Origin: Lepidostoma basale | Lineage: Eukaryota > Arthropoda > Insecta > Trichoptera > Lepidostomatidae | Length of the DNA stretch: 64,000 nt | Assembly: GCA_022606425.2 (NCBI GenBank) | Contig: JAHDVF020000067.1 | Location: 930,001 to 994,000, forward strand | Direction: 5' to 3' | Part shown: positions 48,956 through 59,139 of the stretch, in pieces | Layout of the letters: every line of letters begins with the position of its first letter | Position numbering within the stretch: the first letter of the stretch is position 1 | The notes under the pieces: generated by a model | Databases searched by the model: none | Told to the model about the DNA's origin: nothing | The model's input: only the letters and a program-made list of their open reading frames with translations | Made by a program: the position numbers and the translations under genes

Positions 48956-49854
48956 CAAGGTGTGGCAATTAAATTCCAAGAATTTGTAAATAAAACACAG
49001 GAAAATAAAGTAGGCAACCAAATTCTTTTAACGGCCTTCACAGTAGTCCCTTCCTAACTTAGAACAACGTTTTCAACGTTCCTCCCATGTTTGGAAGTAG
49101 CCTTTATAATCCTCTAAAGTTAGGCCTTTCAAGACGACGGTCGCAGCCTCCTGGACGGCCTCCACACTGCCATGATGGGTTATTTTGAGATGACTCTTCA
49201 TTTTAGAGAACAAAAAGAAGTCACAGGGGGTCAAGTTGGGGCTGTAGGGTGGATGCGGTAACGTTGGAATACTTTTTTTCGCCAAATATTCCCTCAAAAT
49301 CAAGTAAGAATGAGCCAGCGCGTTATCATGGTGCAATTTCGGGTCGTTTACGGAAAACACGCTGTCGCAGCCGCTCCAAGAGTTCAACATAGAACTTTCC
49401 AGTCACTGTCTGACCCTCAAAAATGTATTTATGGTGAATAATGCCATGAATATCGAAGAAAATAATCAGCATTGCCTTCAGCCGTGATTTTGACATCCTA
49501 ACTTGCGTTGGGCGCTCCCCACCCTCTTGTAGGCTTTGTCTACAGGTCTACAGACACTCATCTCCATACACCTGCCTTAATTTTTCTAGGATTTCTGCAG
49601 GTTTTACACCAATTACGACCAAAAATCTGATCACAGCATGTTGCTTAAAAACTGAGTCAGTCATTTCTGCGACCGAGTTAAAAAACTTGTATCCAAAACA
49701 CACGTAAAAAACGAACCAGATGCCCGATTATCATGAAATCTTCACTACAACTGAGTGGAAGGACCTATCTAACTAGGTGCTTACGTAACAGTCATGTAGT
49801 GTTGCCGTTTCGCACGCCACAACTAAATTCTCGGAATTTAATTGCCACATCTCG
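48956..49854 (-). mobile_element. Mariner element 3, internally deleted (899 bp)
   Basis: TIRs of ~28 bp with three mismatches (GTGGCAATTAAATTCC core) lie between TA duplications at 48954-48955 and 49855-49856. It is about 400 bp shorter than the intact mariner, the loss being in the N-terminal half of the transposase. Confidence 0.9.
49073..49664 (-). pseudogene. Mariner transposase pseudogene (deleted, frameshifted)
   Basis: Minus strand from 49664: TDSVFKQHAVIRFLVVIGVK, AEILEKLRQVYGDECL then stop (first HTH). The stretch through the first catalytic Asp is deleted. MSKSRLKAMLIIFFDIHGII, FEGQTVTGKFYVELLERLRQ follows. After a frameshift near 49335 come HHDNALAHSYLILREYLAKK, PHPPYSPNLTPCDFFLFSKM, with the second and third Asp at DD34D spacing, and GYFQTWEER. 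Inactive. Confidence 0.85.
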
Positions 49855-50015
49855 TATAATAAAAAAAGCCTATCAAAAAAGCTTAGTTAAAACACCAAAA
49901 AGCTTATTTTTTCGACATGTTTCGAAGGTTTCACACCTTCTTCAAAATTACACGAAAATGGAGGTGTAAAATCTGTGAAACATGCCGAAAAAATATCATT
50001 TAATTCACGAAGATC

Positions 50016-50439
50016 ATAATATTCTTCATAACATTATTCCAGTGACTCTGTAGAATGTAAACTGTCTATAAATATATGTAGTTTGATATACTTTCAAGAA
50101 TACAATGTTTTGAAAACATGAATTTTAACATATTTGAAATCAAGGCAAATAAATTGACCAAATCAAAACTTTGAAAATCAAATACAAGTCTTTACATATT
50201 CATTACATAATTTCGTATTTAACAGTGCGGTGGATTTGGTGAAATACATATAGCGTAAATGTATAATTATCGGGCAATTAGCAAACGTTAATATTTTATC
50301 AAATATTTTGATAGCTTTGAGCCTAACCAAATAATGCAAATCAGTTATCAGAAAACGTTAAATATTGACTAATCAACCATCACGATGTTTTTCCAAAAGG
50401 ATGAAAAGACTATCAAAACAAATCATCTATATAACACAC
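50016..50439. other. No recognisable feature
   Basis: AT-rich. A short AACCATCACGATG at 50372-50384 may be an RTE-N scrap. Confidence 0.4.
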
Positions 50440-50612
50440 ATTGCTAGCTATTCTTCATTTTACCAGTTTTAACATATGCCTCGGAAACTTGGAGACTTAC
50501 TAAATGTGATGGAACGAAACATAACTGTTTCGAATGGAAAATCCTCCGCAAATTACGTTGGCTAAGTCATTTGCACCGCATGGTGGATTTAGAACCCAAA
50601 TAAAAGAGAAAA
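50440..50612 (+). mobile_element. LINE RT C-terminal fragment
   Basis: ILPVLTYASETWRLTKCDGT, FEWKILRKLRWLSHLHRMVD correspond to the VLLYGSETW ... WLGHVxRM segment of non-LTR RTs. Upstream and downstream parts are missing. Confidence 0.6.
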
Positions 50613-50659
50613 CAGAAATAGAAAATAATGAAAACAGTACGAAAGATGAAAAGTGACAG

Positions 50660-51041
50660 AGTTTGGAATGTGCAAGGCGCCATTTTGAAGAGGATGTATG
50701 AATTAAATTTTTGCATTTTGTACGACAACAGAGAAGATTTGGTCAAGAAACGTAAAGTCTTCTGTGCGTTTGTCGATTTGCAAAAAAGATATGATCGTGT
50801 AGATTGTTGGAAATATTGTCTGAATATGGAATAAGCACAAAACTGATCACGGCTATTACATCGTTGGACACGGAAAGCTCTGCTAGTGTCAGAGTAAATG
50901 GAGATCTTACAGCCTGGTTTGACATTAATAAAGGTGTCAAACAGGGGTATGTAATGTCTTTATGATTCTTAATCTATATTTAAAGTATATGAAAGAAATT
51001 AAAGCGTTGGATGCAGGTGCAAAAATGAACGGTGTGTCAGT
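50660..51041 (+). mobile_element. LINE RT catalytic-domain fragment
   Basis: RKVFCAFVDLQKRYDRVDCW contains the first catalytic Asp (AFVDLEKAYDRV motif). After a frameshift: TESSASVRVNGDLTAWFDIN and KGVKQGYVMS, the GVxQGCxxSP motif. It belongs to an RTE-like RT, and the palm YxDD region is absent. Confidence 0.75.
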
Positions 51042-51150
51042 AAGCTGTCTAAATAAAGACAAAAGCGGAAGTAGTTAAAAAATCATCGTTTTATTTAATT
51101 ATTATTTAAAATGAACTTCCATCAAGAGATTTCAGTAAAATCATTTGATT
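51042..51150 (+). repeat. Small repeat family C
   Basis: GCTGTCTAAATAAAGACAAA, AACTTCCATCAAGAGATTTC and AGTAAAATCATTTG match 40430-40537 almost exactly. Its GAAACCGGTC part is missing because the LINE fragment at 50660-51041 abuts it. Confidence 0.85.
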
Positions 51151-51237
51151 ATCTCAATATTAAAATTTGAATTATTGTATTGAATTTTAAATGCGTTTTT
51201 ATATTAGTCTTTCTTTGTTTAGTTTTTATTAAATTTT

Positions 51238-51285
51238 TACACCTGAAGATGGAGGTATCCTCCGAAACATGTCGTGTTTTTTAAA
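51238..51285 (+). ncRNA. Hammerhead-like motif
   Basis: ACACCTGAAGATGGAGGTAT then CCTCCGAAACATGTCGTGT. CTGAAGA fits the CUGANGA core, GGAGG/CCTCC is a 5-bp stem II with a 3-nt loop, GAAA follows, CATG is palindromic, TC is the expected cleavage site and ACAC/GTGT could be stem I. One unpaired T between CTGAAGA and GGAGG departs from the strict fold. This is the cleanest match in the window. Confidence 0.45.
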
Positions 51286-51597
51286 TATTTTTTTGATAAT
51301 AAGTGGATTAAACGAAGTTATTTTCAATTTTCTACGTATTTTGTGGATTAACTTTTGTTCTGGATGAAGCGATTTTAGCATTCCATTCACTCTGGAATCT
51401 GCACTAACCTTTAAGTTTCCCAAATTTGCAAAAAAAAATCCTGGGATGAATGGGAGCAAAACTTTTATAACTTGTGAGACCATCAATATTGTAAGTAAAA
51501 TAATTTACGATCCATTAATAGACCTATCTTATCTCCGAAAAATATATGTTAAATTAAGATATTGAATGAGGTAAAAATGTTAAAGGTTAAAATGGGA

Positions 51598-52047
51598 GGT
51601 TAAAATGTATGTAAGCAAAGCATGGAACCGGCATAAGAAGGATGAAAGTAGAACAAATGCAGTGGAAATGAGATCTCCTAGACGAATTTGTGGATATTCT
51701 GTGTATGATAAAGTGTCAAATGAAAATATAAAAAGTGAATGCGGTGCGAATGATGGTGTTATGAACAAAATAATGAAAGGATCGTTTAGATGGTTTAGAC
51801 ACATGGAAAGATTAATTAAAGAAAAATATATAAAAAAATTATATGTTAACGATGTAAATGGAAGCAGAAATAGAGGAAGAACGAGAAAAACGTGGGACGA
51901 TCAAATAAATCAAATATTGAATGTCGGCCACGTCAGTGAAATCGACGCGCGTGCATGACACGATGTATGAATGTTGTCAGGAAAGAAAAGTGTGACAGTC
52001 CATTCTGTCTGCCTACCTCTTCGGGGAGACGGCCTTATGTTTAGTTA
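51598..52047 (+). mobile_element. RTE-N LINE 3' fragment
   Basis: Open from 51605: YVSKAWNRHKKDESRTNAVE, MRSPRRICGYSVYDKVSNEN, KSECGANDGVMNKIMKGSFR, WFRHMERLIKEKYIKKLYVN, NRGRTRKTWDDQINQILNVG. A small deletion then changes frame. The terminus is CTTCGGGGAGACGGCCTTATG with a short (GTTA) tail. Confidence 0.85.
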
Positions 52048-52474
52048 GTTAAAATGTTGGTTTTTAAAGTTGCAGGAATGTATGATTGTTTGTTAAAAAA
52101 AAATACATAAAAACGCATGGGCTTTAACGTCTTAAACTGAGAACTACGAGGGAAGGAAAAAAATCTCAAGAAACGGCTTGCAGAGTTCACCCAATTAAAT
52201 GTGTCCTTTGAAAATATGTGCAAGAATGTACAAATCGTACCTTGCGATTCTCGATAAATTTCAAAGCGTCGTAAGGCTGAAGGGTTCCCGAAGCTGTTAT
52301 AGAACGCAGCGGCGCCCTTTCGTCAGCCTCCCTTGTTTACTTCCTAGGCCCGTACCCCGACCTTCCCGGACTTAAGTTAACAGTTATTTAAATAAAGGCA
52401 CCAGGCCACATTTAATTTTTTATATTTTCATTCCTTCTTGTGTTCACTTTTATATTAATATTTTCTACCTTGTG
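52048..52474. other. No recognisable feature
   Basis: 52270-52370 is GC-richer (GAAGGGTTCCCGAAGCTG, GGCGCCCTTTCGTCAGCC). No ORF resemblance. Confidence 0.45.
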
Positions 52475-53210
52475 ATGTATACTCATATATTTTTCTTCTT
52501 CTTCTTCTTCTTCTTATTCCTCAGCCTATTCCCATCCACTCCTGGACAAAGGCCTCTTTCTATTCGCTTCCATGTCACTCTGTCTTGTGCAGACTGCATC
52601 CAGGTTACTCCGACGTGTCTGTTCAGATCATCCTTCCACCGTAGTTGCGGTCGCCCTACACTTCTCTTCGCCATCCACGGTCTCCAAGTCAGCAGTCTTC
52701 TTGTGTACTTTTCATCTGAGCTTCTGGCTACGTGACCTGCCTATGGCAATTTTAGAGTTGCCACCCGTTGGATGATGTCAGTGACCTTTATTTTTTCTTG
52801 TCTTAGGCTTATTCCTAACATGGTTCTTTCCATGGCTCTTTGGGTCACTTGTAGTTTCTCGGCACTTTGTTTGGACAATGTAACAGTTTCAATACCATTA
52901 GTACCAGGCTTCATAGACTTTTCGTTTCAGGTTGATCGATATTTTCCGGTTTTTAAGGATGTAACTCTCACGTTTCCGAAAGCTGCCCAGCTTAGTCCAA
53001 TTCTTCTTTTTAGCTCTGCGGTATGGTAATCTCGGCCCAATCGAATAATGTGTCCCAGGTATGTATATTCTTGGACATTCTCAATTCTGTTGCCGTCCAC
53101 GTTGATTTCAAGCCTTTCCGTGCCCATCACCTTGGTCTTTGCGAGGTTTATATTCAAACCTACAGATTTGGATACATCGTTTAGTTCTTTCAGCATTTCA
53201 GCAAGTTCCT
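52475..53210 (-). mobile_element. LINE RT C-terminal fragment (LEWRPR lineage)
   Basis: Minus strand from 53210: AEMLKELNDVSKSVGLNINL, KTKVMGTERLEINVDGNRIE, VQEYTYLGHIIRLGRDYHTA, ELKRRIGLSWAAFGNVRV, then in shifted frames SLVLMVLKLLHCPNKVPRNY, AMERTMLGISLRQEK. It ends with AKRSVGRPQLRWKDDLNRHV, WMQSAQDRVTWKRIERGLCP and GVDGNRLRNKKKKKKKK. The (CTT)n at 52492-52515 is its tail. It is the longest copy of this lineage and colinear with 39695 and 57746. Confidence 0.85.
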
Positions 53211-53685
53211 CCTGGTATACTCATATACTTCTTGTAATTCTTCTTCTGTCTACTTTATATACAATATTTCACCGACTAAATTAGTTGTCGACTGATCGAT
53301 TTATTCTATGTAAAGCAGACTTGAGAACAGCTGTTTTGAATAGATGATGATGTTAATATTTTTGTTAGCAAAGCTAAATTCTAGGGCTTCATTCACTCTA
53401 TTGCGCGCACAAAACTAACGCGATAGTATATTGTAGTAATTTGAGAACTTAGAATAATTTAGTAGATGTAGATGTAGAGCGAACGGTAGATAATTTATGG
53501 GCAAAGTATTTTGTGGATTTAAATCGCTTATGAAACAATTCGCACAGCCTCGTGAATTATTTGGGACCAGTCTGAAGAATTAATAAAACAAGTCCAGCTG
53601 TAATCAAAATCACTAAAACAAATAAAAAATATGTAACAAAATAACTTTAAAATATCTATAATTTTATAACACGTTTTTAGCCTTG
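53211..53685. other. No recognisable feature
   Basis: AT-rich intergenic-like DNA with short minus ORFs only. Confidence 0.5.
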
Positions 53686-53840
53686 ACCGGTTTCGATAGC
53701 TCCCTGCTATCATCTGATCTGAACGCTGGAAATTAAATTCAAGTGAAATTAAACTAAAAACATATTCTTAGAAACATTTCATTAAAATAAAACATATTTT
53801 CATCATTTATAACGAACTTCTACCAAGAAATTAAATTAAC
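53686..53840 (-). repeat. Repeat with hammerhead-like CCGG module
   Basis: The minus strand GATCAGATGATAGCAGGGAG, CTATCGAAACCGGTCAAGG. GATAGC/GCTATC forms a 6-bp stem directly before GAAA, and CCGG is palindromic, followed by TC. The upstream core reads CAGATGA instead of CTGATGA. Related to 48640. Confidence 0.5.
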
Positions 53841-53862
53841 AACATTAATATCTATCCAAAAA

Positions 53863-54383
53863 AGCTAGAATGGCAGTGCACAATGGTGTTCTTCTACCGA
53901 CCCTTATGTATGGATGCGAAGCATGGAACTGCCAAAAGAAGGATATAAGTAGAATAAATGCAGTAGAAATGAGATCTTTTAGACGAATGTGCGATACTCT
54001 GTGTATGATAGTGTCGAATGAAAATACAAGAAGTGAATGCGGTGCGAATGATGATGTTATGAACAAAATAATGAAAGGATCATTAAGATGGTTTGGACAT
54101 ATGGAAAGAATGAATGTAGAAAGAATGGTAAAAAAATTATATATCAATGATGTCAATGAAACCATAAATAGAGGAAAGACCGAGGAAAACGTGGCACGAT
54201 CAAATACATCAAATATTGAATGTCGGCCATGTGAGGAGTCAGAGATATCGACGCGCGTGCATGACACAATGTATGAATTTTGATGAATCGAGAGAAATAT
54301 GTCAGGAAAGAAAAGTTTGGCATTCCATTATTTCTGCCTACCCCTTCGGGGAGTCGGCGTGATGGTTAGTTAGTTAGTTGTAT
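53863..54383 (+). mobile_element. RTE-N LINE 3' fragment
   Basis: Frame 53870-54283: AVHNGVLLPTLMYGCEAWNC, QKKDISRINAVEMRSFRRMC, SECGANDDVMNKIMKGSLRW, FGHMERMNVERMVKKLYIND. After a deletion and frameshift at GGAAAGACCGAGG it continues to the terminus CCTTCGGGGAGTCGGCGTG and a (GTTA)n tail at 54365-54380. Confidence 0.85.
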
Positions 54384-54401
54384 TATTTTATCGAAATCCG
54401 T

Positions 54402-54500
54402 ATTAACTCTCAAAATATAAAACGCTGTTTATGATATAATTTTTTTTTTGCAACAGCTGTTTCGTCGACCTATATTGACATCACCAGGTGTAACTGATAC
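54402..54500. repeat. Repeat family B, copy 1
   Basis: CTCAAAATATAAAACGCTG, TTTTTTTTGCAACAGCTGTT, TCGTCGACC is shared with 61402-61490. On the minus strand GGTGATG, a GTC/GAC stem, then GAAACAGCTGTT has the palindrome-after-GAAA layout. Confidence 0.7.
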
Positions 54501-54504
54501 CTGG

Positions 54505-54560
54505 TCCATCCTTTCTTTCTTACTATCCCTTCGGAGAGATGGCGTTAAGTAAGTTTGTCT
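54505..54560 (+). mobile_element. RTE-N terminal scrap
   Basis: GGTCCATCCTTTCTTTC, ACTATCCCTTCGGAGAGATG, GCGTTAAGTAAG. Only the last ~50 bp of the family. Confidence 0.55.
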
Positions 54561-54639
54561 TCGTAAATCCTGTAGGGCTACCCTAAAGTTGCAATATACT
54601 TTATTTGATTGGGAGTTTTTTAAGTAATAAGACTCCTAG

Positions 54640-54995
54640 AAAATAACGAAAGTAGAATAAATGCTATAAAAATTAGAAATACTCGTACAACGTATGATGT
54701 AACCAATGAAGAAGTTATAAAGGAATATAAGACGGATAAATAAAATTAAATAACGGTCACTAAGTTCGGACATATGAAACGAATGGATAAGGGTTAAAAA
54801 ACATTGAGGAAGGCCAAAGAAAACATGGCATGTCCAAATTAACCAAATACTGAATGTTTCAAGTGGGAACAATCGACAAGCGTGCGTGGCACGGTGTGTG
54901 AATGTAGAAGAGGCGCGAAAGCTTTGTCAGGATAGAACAGGTTGGCGGTCCATCATCTCTGCCTACCCCTCCAGGGTATTCGCGTGATGGCTAGT
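54640..54995 (+). mobile_element. Old RTE-N LINE 3' fragment
   Basis: CGAAAGTAGAATAAATGCTA, GTTCGGACATATGAAACGAA, GAAAACATGGCATGTCCAAA, GCGGTCCATCATCTCTGCC, GCGTGATGG. Diverged and truncated inside the tail. Confidence 0.7.
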
Positions 54996-54996
54996 G

Positions 54997-55108
54997 TCAG
55001 GTCCCCCCTACGTTGGCGATCACTGCAGTAAAGGCATCTCTATCCTACGCCACTTGAAACAGGTTCTGAACTGTTGTTATTCCTGTCCACTCTTTGAAAA
55101 ACTTTCCG
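54997..55108 (-). mobile_element. LINE 3'-end fragment (SYLGHVL lineage)
   Basis: The minus strand reads an EWTGITTVQNLFQ-like stretch and ends at the CCAACGTAGGGGGGACCTGA block, the RQRWGDLT end also seen at 60570. Confidence 0.65.
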
Positions 55109-55607
55109 CTAGTAAAAAACTTTTTAATATTAAGAATATTTCGTGAGATTAAATTAAATTAATCTGATAGAGGTAAATATGGTTTAATTATTTCGTAACT
55201 ACTTCCCTAATGTAATCATTAGACATTTTCCCTTTGTTGTTTATGTATTTGTCGACCAGAACTAAATAACACAGGAACAATCGCTGTATTGTAAACACAT
55301 TACCCGGCCGAATAGTTGCAAACTCCCCGGAGATTAAATGACTGTTGTTAGAAATCGGTGATTTGTGGACGTGCGGTGTTGTCGAATTGTACTATTCAAT
55401 ACTAAGTACTACACACAATGCTGAAACTGTATTATTAAAACAATTCACTGTTAATTACTCATTTCAAAATCTAACTAATTGAAAATTAACAATAAACTAT
55501 AACCTAGCTAAGCTCTGTCAGAATGGTCTCCTAGTTTTTAATCCACTACTTTAATCTGAGAACGTGCGTGCATGACATGATGTATGACGACGCAGTTTTT
55601 CATGCTT
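55109..55607. other. No recognisable feature
   Basis: AT-rich, no landmark. Confidence 0.5.
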
Positions 55608-55845
55608 CAAAGAATACGTTAACGATGTTAATGGAGTACGGAATCGAGGTACCGAAGGAAACGTGGCATGACCAAATTATACAAATTTTAAAGGTTTGAT
55701 CATGTTAGAAGTTGGAAATCGAAGTGCGTGTATGACTCTTTGTATAAATGTGGAGGAAGTTAGAAAGGTGCGTTAGGCTAGAGTAGTGTGGCAGTCCATT
55801 CTCTCTGCCTACCCCTTCGTGGAAACGGCGTGTTTGTTTGTTGTG
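55608..55845 (+). mobile_element. RTE-N LINE 3' fragment, (GTTT)n tail
   Basis: GTTAACGATGTTAATGGAGT, GGAAACGTGGCATGACCAAA, GTGTGGCAGTCCATTCTCTC, TTCGTGGAAACGGCGTG then GTTTGTTTGTTG. Confidence 0.8.
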
Positions 55846-55849
55846 GTGA

Positions 55850-56465
55850 ATATGTATAAGACCTGTGTCCATTCAATAATGATCTTCAACGCAAAATTCA
55901 AAGCTGACACTGTCAGAAACAAAAGCTTCTATCGAACTTACGAAATAAATAAAGCTGAAAAAGCAATTCGTGACAAAGTCAAAGTCAAGTATATTGTAAG
56001 ATAGGGTGGACATGTAGACAAGATATTGAACAGCGACAGCCGTGACTGGCTTCTTGCGCGACACCATATGGAGGAAAAAATACATGCTTACCGAAAGTAA
56101 AGTCAAGATATACAAGGCATGCGTTCGCACAACGTGACGCATGGAATAGAGGTCAGAGCCAATACTAATAGAACTAAGAACCTTCTTAGAGGTCGATAAA
56201 TGTCTTAAAAACGATAAGGTCTGTCTGTGATTTTGAAGACATAGTGAGATGGAAAAGAAGCAGAAGGCGCTTTTGGGGAGAGCACGTGGACCGCATGGAA
56301 AATACAAGAATTGCAAAAAGTGTTTAAGATGAAAACCTAAGCAGCAAGAGATTACCAGGAAGGCCGCCGAAGAGATGGAAAGATGGCGGACATCATCATT
56401 CCAGGACAGTCCAACGTCACAAATAGGTCATACGACCTAAACTAAGGGGAAAAAGAAGAAGAAAA
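55850..56465 (+). mobile_element. Endonuclease-RT LINE fragments, two joined pieces
   Basis: 55850-56005 reads YKTCVHSIMIFNAKFKADTV, RNKSFYRTYEINKAEKAIRD. 56090-56465 restarts at the same LINE position with SKVKIYKACVRTT and goes on to DFEDIVRWKRSRRRFWGEHV, RMENTRIAKSV, RLPGRPPKRWKDG and an AAGAAGAAGAAAAAGG end. The restart implies two fragments of one lineage side by side. Confidence 0.75.
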
Positions 56466-56574
56466 AGGGATGAACATGTGACAAAAATGATAGAATGACA
56501 GTAAGTACAGCAAAGGATAGCTTACCTTAAGGAAGCAAATCTCACGGACCACCCGAAGAACAGCTGGCAGTCAC

Positions 56575-56768
56575 TTCTCAAGAAGGAACTTAGCTCATAG
56601 GGATCTTCTCCGGCGTTAAATCCCTTGGTGGGTCATAGCATACTCCAAGAAACGTCTCCATCCCGTCCTGTCTCTGGCCGCCACCTCCCAGTCTTGCTGC
56701 TACAGGACCCGACAGTCTGCCACGGCACCATACAACCATCGCAGTCTCGGGCTGCCGACGCTTTTTCG
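56575..56768 (-). mobile_element. LINE C-terminal fragment
   Basis: Minus reading: SVGSPRLRWLYGAVADCRVL, DWEVAARDRTGWRRFLEYAM, THQGI then a basic end. This is the RPRxRWxDxVxxDL ... RxxWRRxLExAKTHxGL end of an insect LINE. Confidence 0.7.
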
Positions 56769-56880
56769 CCCTATTGGATAGTTTAAAAAAAATCAGAATG
56801 AAGATAAATTAAGTTATGCTCACTGATTATTTTTAGTATATAATATTCATTTAATTAAAAAGTTTATACAATTAAATAAT

Positions 56881-57210
56881 AAAAAGAGAAACGAAAGTTG
56901 ATACCATCAAAACAAAAAGCCCCAAGAACCACAGAAATGAAGACTCTCCGATCCGTTGCGGAAACGACACTCCGAGACAGAATAAGAAAGATTTTTAATT
57001 TAGAAGATGTCGTGCGATGAGGAAGACTTAGAAGACGCTACTGGAGATATCATGTGGAAAGAGCATGTTCTGAAAGAGTGATAAATATAGCCGTAAATAA
57101 TGTACCAACAGGAAATCGACCTGCAGAAAGACCACCTCAAAGATGGCGAGACAGTTGGACATCTGTATCCCAAGATCAGACCCCGAGAAGTAACAGTACA
57201 CAGTCCTAAA
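56881..57210 (+). mobile_element. Endonuclease-RT LINE C-terminal fragment
   Basis: TTEMKTLRSVAETTLRDRIR, FNLEDVVR, RRLRRRYWRYHVERACSER, then RPAERPPQRWRDSWTS. A near copy of 13690-14040, also ending in an AAGAATAAATAAT tail. Confidence 0.75.
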
Positions 57211-57745
57211 TAAAGCAGTAGAAGAAGAATAAATAATAACGATTAATTTCGTTATTCATATAGATGATTAGGTTACTTATTTTTTAATATACAATACTAC
57301 TTAGCATTTGACTAGCAGAAAACGTGTTTTTCGTTTATAAGAGAAGTCGCAGTTAAACGATGTTAATTGTTTGAATAAATAGAATAACATTTTGTATTTT
57401 CACATTTTCAGAAGTTTATAATTGTTTTATTGAAAACAATCATTCATTTAATAAAAACAACGATAAATAAATTTTGTATGTTCTTAATAAAAATCTAACA
57501 TTAAGTCATCTTGAAATTTTAGATATAAAAAATAGGTATGTTAAAATAACGTTAATTTCATAAACAACCAATTAAATTCAATTTTCGAAATGTTCCTGTT
57601 ATTCACCTCCCCCCCCCCGCCACCCACTTTTTACCAATTAGTAAAATTTTACCTTTACCCCAAGGCATTACCTTATTAATCAAATATTAAACTCCACCTC
57701 CGCTTTTTTTAGTATTATAAACATGTGACGATTAGACATAGTACA
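57211..57745. other. No gene; poly-C run
   Basis: AT-rich except for a run of ten C at 57608-57617 and a following CCGCCACCCAC. TTTTCAGAAGTTTATAATTG at 57408 may be a family A scrap. Confidence 0.4.
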
Positions 57746-58498
57746 TAGACGAACTGACTCAAATGATTGAAGAGTTGCAGAAAGCATCAAATAAAATAGG
57801 CTTAGAAATGAATATAGGAAAAACAAAGATTTAAGTCCTGAAAATAAAAACTTCTCTGTCCGCAACAGCACCATAGAAAGAGTCAGCGAATACATCTACC
57901 TGAGACACAAGATTAAATTAGGGAAAGAAAACCAGACAGCGAAAATATCGAGGCGAATAGAGTTAAGCTGGGCAGCTTTTGGCAAACTAAAACACGTCTT
58001 TGAAAACAAAGAAACTCCAATATGTCTAAAGAGAAGTCTATGATTCATGCATACTGCCGGTGATGACTTATGGGATAGAGACTATGACCCTCACCAAGAT
58101 AAATGAAGAGAGATTAAGAGTCACGCAGCGTTCCATGGAAAAACATATGCTCGGCGTCAGTCTCCGAGATAAAATCAGAAATGAGGAGATTAGACGCCGA
58201 ACAAAAATAACGGACATCATGAAACGACAAGCGAGATTGAAGTGGCAATGAGCGGGTCATGTGGCGAGACAGAGTGAGGATGGATGGACCCAGAAAATAA
58301 TAAGGTGGAGACCATGGGAAAATAGGAGAAGCGTCGGCAGGCCGCAAAAAAGGTGGGCCGGCGACATTGCTGCCGGGGGGGGGGGGAAATGTGGCTGCAG
58401 CTGGTAGAAAATAGAAACGAGTGGAAAGGAAGGGAAGAGAGGCCTATCTCCAGCAGTGGACCGATGAAGGCTGACGAAGAAGCAGAAGAAGAAGTGAC
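57746..58498 (+). mobile_element. LINE RT C-terminal fragment (LEWRPR lineage)
   Basis: Blocks in order: RNSTIERVSEYIYLRHKIKL, KISRRIELSWAAFGKLKHVF, LPVMTYGIETMTLTKINEER, RVTQRSMEKHMLGVSLRDKI, IMKRQARLKWQ then AGHVARQSEDGW, IIRWRPWENRRSVGRPQKRW, AGD. A run of 13 G (58374-58386) follows where the family reads DDIVRxAG. It ends at GAAGAAGCAGAAGAAGAAG. Confidence 0.85.
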
Positions 58499-58534
58499 GA
58501 TTTATATACTGTAAATGATTTTTTTGTTAAAATC

Positions 58535-58592
58535 ACATTAAATCCAATAAAACTTCTAGAAAATAGATGTTCTCATTTGCATTCATAAAATT
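58535..58592. mobile_element. Family A MITE end
   Basis: AATAAAACTTCTAGAAAATAG, ATGTTCTCATTTGCATTC matches the family terminus. The other arm is not recognised. Confidence 0.5.
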
Positions 58593-58819
58593 AAGGAGTA
58601 ATGAAATCGTCGATTAAATTGCGCATTGTAAAGAGTCACAATTTTACCCTTTTTTAAATAGATTTATTGCGATATGCACTTTGTTTTCGAGGTTTGTGAT
58701 AGGTGGCACCGTTCCAGATTTTCTGTGGCCAGGAAAGATATTGTCGTATGTTGTATCTTTGGCAACAGAAGGTAATTATTTTTAACTTATTTCTTGCAAT
58801 TAAAATAGATATATTTGCA

Positions 58820-58905
58820 ACAGTGCACAATGGTGTTCTTGTACTAACCCTTGTGTATGTAGGTAAATGAAGCAAAAATGGAGTAGAAATGTAGTATGGT
58901 AAATC
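58820..58905 (+). mobile_element. RTE-N internal scrap
   Basis: AGTGCACAATGGTGTTCTTG, ACCCTTGTGTATG corresponds to VHNGVLxxTLVY. It breaks off after TGGAGTAGAAATG. Confidence 0.6.
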
Positions 58906-58939
58906 TATTAATTGTTTCTTGAATAACTTTTTGAAACTC

Positions 58940-59110
58940 CATATTAAATAATTAATTCGAATGAAAACGTCAGTTTTCTAGAAGTTTCATTATATTTTAT
59001 AGGAATGACATGTTTCGCCATTCTAAGGCATTATTTTCTCAAAAGATATAACAAACATTTTTATCGTTTAAGACATATAATGCTTTAGGCATGATAATGC
59101 CTAAACGTGG
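58940..59110. mobile_element. MITE, family A copy 6
   Basis: TTCGAATGAAAACGTCAGTT, CTAGAAGTTTCATTATATTT and GGAATGACATGTTTCGCC on the left. The inner inverted part (TAAGGCATTA / TAATGCTTTAGG) survives, but the outer right end is decayed. Confidence 0.7.
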
Positions 59111-59139
59111 TAAATAATGCATTAATTTGGTAAATCTGT

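Larger units (their letters stand above)
48898..50015. mobile_element. Long-TIR element (21.8-kb family) carrying a mariner
   Basis: The left arm AAATCTTAAGGCATTAACATT, CGTAATGACGAATTTTTTATG matches the terminus at 21844 and 22921. It is cut at 48955 by a mariner and resumes at 49857 with TTTTTTCGACATGTTTCGAA, TTTCACACCTTCTTC. The right part (GGAGGTGTAAAATCTGTGAAACATGCCG at 49960-49987) is its inverted counterpart. The outer right end is too decayed to place. Confidence 0.7.

Noticed and set aside
55873..56316. 147-aa minus-strand ORF
   Set aside because: It is antisense to two joined endonuclease-RT LINE fragments whose sense landmarks are clear.
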